NCBI GenBank assembly: GCA_030248215.1
Contig: JASANG010000992.1
Location: 62,001 to 126,000 of the forward strand
Source: Enoplolaimus lenunculus
Lineage: Eukaryota > Nematoda > Enoplea > Enoplida > Thoracostomopsidae
Length of the DNA stretch: 64,000 bases
Direction of reading: 5' to 3'
Part shown: positions 59,501 through 64,000 of the stretch, piece after piece
Numbering within the stretch: position 1 is the first letter of the stretch
Layout of the letters: the number at the start of each line of letters is the position of its first letter
Program-made: the position numbers and the translations under genes
Notes under the pieces: generated by a model
What the model saw: the letters and a program-made list of their open reading frames with translations, nothing else
Told to the model about the DNA's origin: nothing
Databases searched by the model: none

Positions 59501-62500
59501 GGCCGGATCGTTTTCCGGAGCGGCTATAATAGAGTCAGTTTAAGCTTTAGACTAATTTTTTGCTTAGGCTTAGGCTTAGGCTTAGGCTTAGGAATATGCA
59601 CATTCTTACGCTTAGGCTTAGGCTTAGGATTATGAATAGGCTCATTCACACGCTTAGGCTTAGGCTTAGGCTTATGAATAGGCTCATTCACACGCTTAGG
59701 CTTAGGCTTAGGCTTAGGCTTATGAATAGGCTCATTCACACGCTTAGGCTTAGGCTTAGGCTTAGGAATATGCTTATACTACTGTCCCGGCACTGTTCTA
59801 TATATGGGCCCTTGCAAGCGATGGTGTAACGTAAAAGCGATACGCTTGAAGCGTGTACTCTCCAAAAGCTTAAACTGAAATTATAGCTTAACTAAACTTG
59901 AATATTAGTTTAAGTAAAACTCAAATGGCTAGATGTACTAACCAAACTGGAATTTTAAGTTTTACTTAAACTTAACATGTTTTTAAGTTTAACACGAGTT
60001 TATGTAAACTCATTCTTAGTTTAAGTAACAAATCCAGGCTAGAAATTATGTGTATCTGAGAGTTCACTAAGTTTAGCTTAAATTAAAAAATATAAAATTT
60101 TAAATTAGTGTAAGAGAGTAAATTAACCGGTTAGTTTAGTTAATCTAGAAAGTTAGTTTAATACTGTTTGATTAGCTAAAGCTTAAATCAAGTTAGTTTA
60201 AGCTTTTAGAGAGTAGTATTGCGCTAAATTTCGGTAGTGAAAAGCCAGTTTTGATAGTTTTCATAGCGGAAATTTTATACCACAGAAGTTCAAAAATAAA
60301 TTGCGTTTTGATGATAAAATGTTAAAAAACTTCGTATGACGGCGAATATTTTCCGTGATTTGGGCTAAAAATTAATTTTTCGTTTGTAATATTCGGTTCC
60401 GGTTACGGTAGAATATCCGGTACAATTTTTACATTTCGGTTTACGTCTCTGTTTTCGGTATTTTGTAATTCCGGTTGCATCCTGGCTGCTTTAACAAAAT
60501 AAAACACCAATCAGTCGTATTCTCAGTTACGAGTAAAACATGGTTATGGAACAAGTGGACTGTATAGCAGCTGCGGATTTGATGACAAACCAGTCTGAAA
60601 AATGTATTAAATTTCAAAAATCGCCATTTGCTGGTTCAAAATTTAGGTCTTTATACAGCTCAAGATTGGGCCGTTTTTCTGATGTACTGCAATAGAGTAT
60701 GCTTAAGCTTTAAATTCATTTTTTGCTTAGACTTCATCTTTTAGGCTTAGAAATATGCTTATACTACTGTTACTACCCCGTTGTATATATTGGCTAAAAT
60801 TTATAGCAAATATATACATTTGAGTATGTTAAAGCCTACATTTTGCTAAGTATTTGAAACAACACTGAACATTCCAATGAGTTGATTAATCAATTCAGCT
60901 AGCGAGTTGGTTATTTCTGAATTAATAGCAGTAAACATTAACTCACTCTGAGTTGAGTTGATTCTCACTCTGAGTTGAGCTGACTCTGGGTGAGTTGGTT
61001 AATTAGCTCCGAATGAATTGAATCAAACTCATACGTCTGAGTTCTGATAGTCCTAACTCAGACTGAGTGATTCAACTCATTCTGAGTTCACTATCAACTC
61101 ACAAAAATTTACAGTGAATGCACAGTGGGTGTTTCCGTGTTCGAAATAATTAATCGTTTATTTATTCAAGTTTCCGAGTCGGCTGAAATTTTAAAATGCT
61201 ATTTTAAAAAAAATACAATGTTTGTGTTAAAATAACATTTTCATTCACAGCCTACACTTTTTAGTATAATTTTGGTTACCTGATTTTAGGATGCGTATTT
61301 CAGTTTGGTACCACAACAAACAAACCGGTTTGAAATTAGTACACAACGAAATCCCATTTTTACCATGGACGTAGTGAGGATTTTTGTCCCGAGGCGAGGG
61401 ACACACACATCAACACTTAGTGTGTGGGAGTGAAACGCACAGGACGTCGTAGTTTCAATTTATTCAAAAATCAAAATTTGTCCAAAACCATTGCGGGACG
61501 CCATGGCCCCCATTGGCTTCTCCTATGGCTACGCCCTTGATCTTTACCAAAATCACTGAGTACACTGTAAAAAATGGGGAGTCAAATTGACTCTCTCGAA
61601 AATAGGCTTTTCCTGGCTGCACAAATTGAGTCAAATTTGACTCCGCCAGAGTCAAATTCGACTCACTGAGCGATTCACTGAATCGAATTTAACTCTGGCG
61701 GAGTCGAATTTTGACTCAGTTTGTGTAGTCAGGAAAAGCCTATTTCCGAGAGAGTCAATTTTGACTCACCATTTTTTGCAGTGTACGGCCCTTGACGTAG
61801 TTACCCATACAAATATGAACCGGGTTTTTTTGATCGAAAGGTTAACGACATATTTGTCATCCATTTTACATATTTTCTGATCTTTATGGACCCAGACCCC
61901 TAAAGCTTTTAAGGGTTCCACTGGGCGCCCCTGAGGTAAACACTCAGACGTCTTTAGTATTGTTTTTGACCTTTTACATTCAAGCGATTTACCAGCCGTA
62001 ACCGGGGTTTTTTTTGGTTTGGTTTCAAAGTTTGTCACTTGTCAAAATGTCAGTGCAAATTTTTTTCTCAAATTTAAAACATTTTTAAAAATCACAACTT
62101 TTGACGCCATATGCTACCAAATTGAGAAATTATATAAACTTTTTTATTACAAAATTATCAAAAATCCAACCGCATATTCACTGCAAAAATGGTAAGTTTA
62201 AATTGACTGTCTCCGAAGTAGGCTTTTCCGGATTTTACATAAACTGAAACAAAATTCGACTCCGCCAGAGTCAAATTCGACTGTGCTCAAGTCGCTCAGT
62301 GAGTCGAATTTGTACTCTGGCGGAGGCGAATTTTGACTCAGGTTGCGTTGTCCGGAAAAGCCTATTTCGGAGAGAGTCAATTTGACTCACCATTTTTTGC
62401 AGTAAACAGTCCGTAGTTTTTCACTTGTTGGTAAAATACCAACAGTGCATAATACAAGAGTGTGCAACTCTTTGGGGTTCGCATGGTACAAAATGTACCA

Positions 62501-63598
62501 GCGGGCGTTTGCGCGTTTTTGACCAACTCCCTTATTTAAAAGTGCGGCCGCTGTCGCATGCAATCACCCTAAATTAAACTATAAACCGATAACTTTTGTT
62601 GCCGGATACATAAAATGACTTGGTTCCGTACAGTGTGTTCCCCACTCTCAATAAGGGGGCTCGGCCAAAAACGCTACGCGTGCCGGGTGCCTTTTTTCTA
62701 CACAGAATGTATCCAGTTGCATCCTCTTGTTGAAGTACTTATGCATCATACACCCTTGGTAAATACGTACGGTATAAAGTGATATTTTGCCGTGTAGATA
62801 TAAATCTATTGTATTAATAGGTTTTTGCTACGGTCAACTGTTCTTAGTTAACATATTTATCGCCAAAATTGAACTTTTGCTTGGTTCCGCATTAATTAGG
62901 AATACTGGCCAAAATACCGGAAACGAAAACGGATACCGATTTTATCCAGAAAACAAATATCTCGGTTGTACATTTGAGTTTTGAATAAATAATTTTTACG
63001 CGTTTAGTACGAACGTGACTCAGCGGCGACTGAAGGCGTCAAACCTACCGCAATATCGTTTGGAGCGTCCGCAGGGACCAGCGGTCAACGTTTGACTCAA
63101 AATGTTGGCGAACCGTCCACTCCGGGATCCGGTGACAAGGCGCTGCCGTCCCAAGATGTAACTACAGCATCTGGTACTGCTATAACTGGCGGAAAGCATC
63201 GTGCATCACAACCAATCATGCCTGTTCCTTCAAATATCGCCATGCTACACGGAAATTCCGGCGGATCTACTCAGCCTAAACAACTTATCGGTGGTCTCAG
63301 TTCCGGTAGCATGCGGCTAAAACATAGACGAGGGACTGATTCCGGATTGCCCAGTCTTATAGAACCGGATACGGAAGCAAATGAAGACCGGATACTGAAA
63401 TTTGGACGCGGTCCGAGCAAAGGGATGGTTGATTTTGTGGGAGGAACGCCGGGCAAGAATACACAAGGGGTCATAGGGGATGGTGCCATGCCGGGTGCCG
63501 GCGGCACTGGAGCAGTAGGACGACAAACGATTTCCAGTTTGAACATTCCTGCGGGACTTTTTGCTGGAAAGACAGCGATGGGCACCGCAGGCACTATG
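44948..63598 (+). CDS. NOS1AP: NOS1AP/CAPON-type PTB adaptor protein (5' part; continues past window)
   Basis: Exons: 44948-45163, 46433-46504, 47280-47369, 48505-48563, 49655-49760, 58348-58663, 59289-59467, 63008-63598 (then a GTAAGT donor). All are in phase and give 543 codons so far. The start MPS matches vertebrate NOS1AP. Residues 62-200 form the PTB domain: [96 protein letters not shown] and [10 protein letters not shown]. After the PTB come Ser/Gly-rich, disordered segments unlike the vertebrate sequence. In mammals the protein links neuronal NO synthase to partners; C. elegans DYC-1 is the worm homologue, tied to dystrophin function. Residues 27-42 are threonine-rich, encoded by CAA-type repeats in another frame. 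The vertebrate leucine/lysine loop before EWTWDE is shortened. The C-terminal coiled coil and PDZ ligand would lie beyond the window. Confidence 0.95.
45349..45495. repeat. dispersed repeat family I copy 2, running into a family G end
   Basis: GCATTTTCCATTATGTAG through CTTTCGTGCTCAGA matches 30275-30380. It then closes with AACGGATATCCGGTTACACC, the family G terminus, suggesting I and G are parts of one element family. Confidence 0.5.
45647..45900. mobile_element. Fold-B hairpin MITE, NOS1AP intron 1
   Basis: Starts CACTGTAAATTTCAATGAG, ends CTGAAATTTGCAGTG, with TA on both sides. Confidence 0.85.
46656..46908. mobile_element. Fold-B hairpin MITE, NOS1AP intron 2
   Basis: Starts CACTGTAAATTTAAGTGAG and ends TTGGAATTTGCAGTT. 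Interior alternating AACTCA/TGAGTT words. Confidence 0.8.
47401..47590. mobile_element. T1-type MITE, best-preserved copy, NOS1AP intron 3
   Basis: GGCCCATGTATAGAACAGGG followed by CCGGA at the left, and the exact complement (TCCGG, then CCCTGTTCTATACATGGGCC) at the right, give a 25-bp perfect inverted repeat. Two TTAGGC blocks are separated by AATAGGCTCATCCATACGC. Confidence 0.88.
47928..48130. mobile_element. Fold-B MITE, left part missing
   Basis: AACTCATAATTCTGAGTTG through AACTCATTGGAATTTACC. The first 50 bp of the family are absent. Confidence 0.65.
48671..48881. mobile_element. Fold-A hairpin MITE, NOS1AP intron 4
   Basis: CACTGCAAAAAACGGTGAGT to CCATTTTTTGCAGTG, with TA on both sides. 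It starts 108 bp after the exon 4 donor. Confidence 0.88.
49002..49205. mobile_element. about 200-bp inverted-repeat element
   Basis: ATTCTCAAATGTATATAGTA followed by CCTATCACCAGTT is matched inverted by CCAACTGGTAATAGGTTC followed by TACACACATTTGAGAAT. Confidence 0.7.
49432..49590. mobile_element. family C element
   Basis: TACCCAGCTCACCTTGCTAG at the left, CAAACAAGGTTGAAAACTTT in the middle, and GTGACTACGGGCCCGTGG at the right. It ends 65 bp before NOS1AP exon 5. Confidence 0.7.
49776..50070. repeat. 15-bp minisatellite, about 19 units, directly after NOS1AP exon 5
   Basis: Unit GTTCGTCGACCGACA with a few single-base variants (GTTGATCGACCGACA and others). It begins about 16 bp after the splice donor at 49761. 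An inverted fragment (GTTGTCGGTCGACGAGTTGT) occurs at 50144-50163. The 15-bp period keeps several frames open, but there is no gene. Confidence 0.93.
50640..50930. mobile_element. family C copy split by a T1 MITE
   Basis: The family C core CTTACCAAGCAAGGTTGAAT stops at about 50694 and resumes after 50839 with AAAAATTTCCAAGGGGGACC. The T1 element lies between, so T1 inserted into an older C copy. Confidence 0.65.
50696..50839. mobile_element. T1-type MITE, reverse orientation, with minimal array
   Basis: GGTCCATGTAAAAAACAGGG followed by ACGGAACAG at the left; CGTTCCGTCCCTGATCTTTA with CAATGGC at the right. Only about one AAGCCTAA unit is present. Confidence 0.75.
51152..51320. mobile_element. 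family C element
   Basis: CACGTAGCCAGCTCACCTTG at the left, a poly-G run, AGCAAGGTTGAAATTTTCTA, and CTTGACTACGGGTCCGGC at the right. Confidence 0.72.
52370..52530. mobile_element. family C element
   Basis: GTAACTAGCTCACCGTGCTA at the left, TACAAGGGTTTCCAGTGACT in the core, and TTGGCTAGTGGCCGGC at the right. Confidence 0.7.
52886..53071. mobile_element. Fold-A hairpin MITE, shortened right arm
   Basis: CACAGCAAAAAATGATGAGT to TCATTTTTTGCAGTG, flanked by TA. The right arm lacks the GCCTATTTCGGAG segment present in full copies. Confidence 0.82.
53515..53680. repeat. (AAT)n-rich microsatellite
   Basis: About 160 bp of AAT/AATAAA units with scattered changes. It produces leucine/isoleucine/tyrosine-rich frames on the minus strand that are not genes. 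Confidence 0.9.
53853..53975. mobile_element. family D palindromic MITE
   Basis: GCGCTATACTTGTCGTACGG at the left; GCGCCGTGCGTCAAAAGTAT with AACGCTACGC at the right. It abuts the Fold-A copy at 53979. Confidence 0.7.
53979..54376. mobile_element. Fold-A hairpin MITE split by a hAT-like MITE
   Basis: CACGGTAAAAATGGCGAGTC at the left and CCCCATTTTTTATAGTG at the right. The right arm is interrupted at 54182-54353 by the hAT-like element. Confidence 0.85.
54182..54353. mobile_element. hAT-like MITE with perfect 8-bp target duplication, copy 2 (nested)
   Basis: CAGTGGCGGATCCAGGATC to CATGGATCCGCCATTG, 172 bp. The target duplication CTGACTCC lies at 54174-54181 and 54354-54361, inside the arm of a Fold-A element. 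Same family as 35143-35324. Confidence 0.93.
54455..54624. mobile_element. family C element
   Basis: GGCCCGTAGTCAGCGCACCT at the left and TTTGGCTACGGCCCGG at the right are inverted partners and mark the family's true ends. Confidence 0.75.
54640..54694. mobile_element. Fold-B right-end fragment
   Basis: AACTCATTTTGAGTTAAAAT followed by CACTGGAATTTACAGTG and TA. Confidence 0.65.
54856..55106. mobile_element. Fold-B hairpin MITE, full copy
   Basis: CACTGTAAATCCCAGTGAG to TTGGAATTTACAGTG, TA on both sides, 251 bp. Confidence 0.88.
55893..56190 (+). mobile_element. dispersed repeat family H, copy 2
   Basis: GCAGGGTGCAACCGGAGGTG, AAAAATGCCGGAG, GCCGGAGATGAGGCGAAATT, AAATATCTGTAA and CGAAATCTCGGCAC follow in the same order as in copy 1 (minus strand of 1885-2247). 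Confidence 0.65.
56818..56862 (+). mobile_element. fragment of the second SINE-like family
   Basis: CTTTCTCGCATAGAGTATAC followed by TATGAGCAACTAAGCAC matches the end of the element seen at 31290-31325 (inverted) and 63830-63870. Confidence 0.55.
57072..57262. mobile_element. T2-type MITE, reverse orientation
   Basis: GGCCAATGTTACTTTTGGGG at the left and GCAAAAGTAACATGGGCC at the right. Two AAGCCTAAGC blocks lie inside, with AGACCCACCAGAAACCTGG near the right end. Confidence 0.82.
57774..57923. mobile_element. T2-type MITE
   Basis: GGCCCATGTTAATTTTAAGG then CCAGGTTTCTGGTGGGTC at the left; ATACTGTTACGCTACTTAAC with GTAACATTGGC at the right. Very similar to the next copy at 58006, 80 bp downstream. 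Confidence 0.8.
58006..58157. mobile_element. T2-type MITE
   Basis: GGCCCATGTTCCTTTAAGGG to TCAAAGTAACATTGGCC. The interior TCTTAGGCTTAGGAATACGC is shared with the copy at 57774, so the two are recent sisters. It ends 190 bp before NOS1AP exon 6. Confidence 0.82.
58971..59071. mobile_element. T1-type MITE, left part missing
   Basis: AAGCCTAAGCCTAAGCCTAA at the left edge, then AAACGATCCGGTCTTGTTCT with ATACATGGCCC. The 58664-58970 stretch upstream carries degenerate GGGGCAGATTTGACCCCTCC-like repeats. Confidence 0.65.
59482..59811. mobile_element. T1-type MITE with expanded TTAGGC array, 14 bp after a NOS1AP splice donor
   Basis: GGGCCCATGCATAGAACAGG at the left, GCACTGTTCTATATATGGGC with CC at the right. 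The interior has about five blocks of three to five TTAGGC units separated by GAATAGGCTCATTCACACGC spacers, making it 330 bp against 190 bp for the copy at 47401. The outer flanks CGCTCGCAA and TTGCAAGCG are also inverted partners. Confidence 0.88.
60646..60794. mobile_element. T1-type MITE, diverged
   Basis: TGGGCCGTTTTTCTGATGTA, TATGCTTAAGCTTTAAATTC, and AATATGCTTATACTACTG ending GTTGTATATATTGGC. Confidence 0.65.
60863..61116. mobile_element. Fold-B hairpin MITE
   Basis: CACTGAACATTCCAATGAG to CACAAAAATTTACAGTG. Interior GAGTTGATTAATCAATTC is as in the copy at 45647. Confidence 0.8.
61563..61783. mobile_element. Fold-A hairpin MITE, full copy
   Basis: CACTGTAAAAAATGGGGAGT to CACCATTTTTTGCAGTG, TA on both sides, 221 bp. 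Confidence 0.9.
62179..62403. mobile_element. Fold-A hairpin MITE
   Basis: CACTGCAAAAATGGTAAGTT to CACCATTTTTTGCAGT. The arms pair over about 100 bp. Confidence 0.85.
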
Positions 63599-63837
63599 GT
63601 AAGTTAGGACCGGCTACGCTTGGAGCGATGAGGTGCTCGGCGATTCTCTTAGGAATTTTTCCATGATCTCAAATCAGTCGGCGTTTGCTCAAAAATGGTT
63701 CGATTTTGAAAAATTTTCGAATTTTTACGCCGCTTTTATCATGAGCCAATATTGTTGATCCAATGCCTGAATTTGATTTTTTTAAAAACGCCATTGTTAA
63801 TGAAAAAATTCTTACTTGTAGTATCTATCACCGTTTC

Positions 63838-64000
63838 ACTCATAGAGTATACTACGAGCAACTAAATGCAATGATGTACGAGCAATACACACACTGCGAA
63901 CAGTGTTTAACATTTATAACATATATGCGCAGTGCACAATATCTACAAGACGTGAGAGCCTACTCGGGCTCGAGCGTCAAGCTCCTATTGCTCAGTGATA
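63838..64000 (+). mobile_element. tRNA-derived SINE-like copy, second family, cut by window end
   Basis: CTCATAGAGTATACTACGAG at the left, GAACAGTGTTTAACATTTAT in the body, then AGCTCCTATTGCTCAGTGAT, which is the start of the tRNA-like part (compare the minus strand of 31090-31325). Confidence 0.68.

Larger units (their letters stand above)
59812..63007. other. NOS1AP intron 7, remaining content
   Basis: 59830-60230 is rich in AAACTTAA/TTAAGTTT words with no clear element. 60227-60490 resembles the pyrimidine-rich TTCCGGTT end of family G/H. T1, Fold-B and two Fold-A copies follow. 62405-62930 shows nothing recognisable apart from a GGTACAAAATGTACC palindrome near 62485. Confidence 0.5.

Noticed and set aside
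59560-59829. TTAGGC arrays as an internal telomere or chromosome fusion point
   Set aside because: The hexamers lie strictly between MITE termini in short blocks with spacers, and the same layout recurs in many copies. No long uninterrupted array exists.
63271-63594. 107-codon minus-strand frame
   Set aside because: It is the antisense shadow of NOS1AP exon 8, whose sense frame has homologous context and proper splice borders.

Overview
The window is animal nuclear DNA: AT-rich, intron-rich, and packed with short non-autonomous DNA transposons. It contains no bacterial-style operons and no recognisable retrovirus-like element. All gene calls rest on translated exons with GT-AG borders and matching phases that join into known metazoan proteins. 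The species is not identified. The hexamer TTAGGC (the nematode telomere unit) is abundant, but only inside transposon copies and scattered fragments, so it hints at nematodes without proving it.

Layout, all host genes on the + strand: (1) bases 1-9658, the 3' part of a gene for a DC-STAMP-domain membrane protein (DCST1/DCST2, SPE-42/SPE-49, Sneaky family; sperm-egg membrane interaction in studied animals). (2) 9659-14515, intergenic: dispersed and inverted-repeat elements and two tRNA-derived SINE-like copies. (3) 14516-29491, a complete gene for mitochondrial elongation factor G1 (GFM1) in 21 exons, about 754 residues; a 5'-truncated RTE-like LINE with a long open reverse transcriptase frame lies antisense in one intron. 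(4) 29492-36409, intergenic: MITEs and a SINE. (5) 36410-38904, a 2.5-kb TA-flanked inverted-repeat DNA transposon encoding a two-exon protein with a psq-type helix-turn-helix and a C-terminal C4HC3 (PHD-like) finger but no visible DDE catalytic domain. (6) 38905-44947, intergenic: MITEs, tRNA-like copies and microsatellites. (7) 44948 to past the window end, the 5' part of a NOS1AP/CAPON (C. elegans DYC-1 type) PTB-domain adaptor gene, eight exons seen.

The repeats form a few families, named here for reference. Fold-A and Fold-B are hairpin MITEs ending in CACTG and flanked by TA. T1 and T2 start with GGCCCATG and carry TTAGGC arrays. There are two hAT-like families with 8-bp target duplications, a GTAGCCAGCTCACC family (C), and a GC-rich palindrome family (D). 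Nested insertions allow target duplications and relative ages to be read directly.

The genes do not form a pathway: a gamete membrane protein, a mitochondrial translation factor and a signalling adaptor are simply neighbours. The most unusual items are the catalytic-domain-less psq/PHD transposon with an empty-site paralogue in the same window, MITEs with expanding TTAGGC arrays, and a MITE end that may supply a splice site to the DC-STAMP gene.
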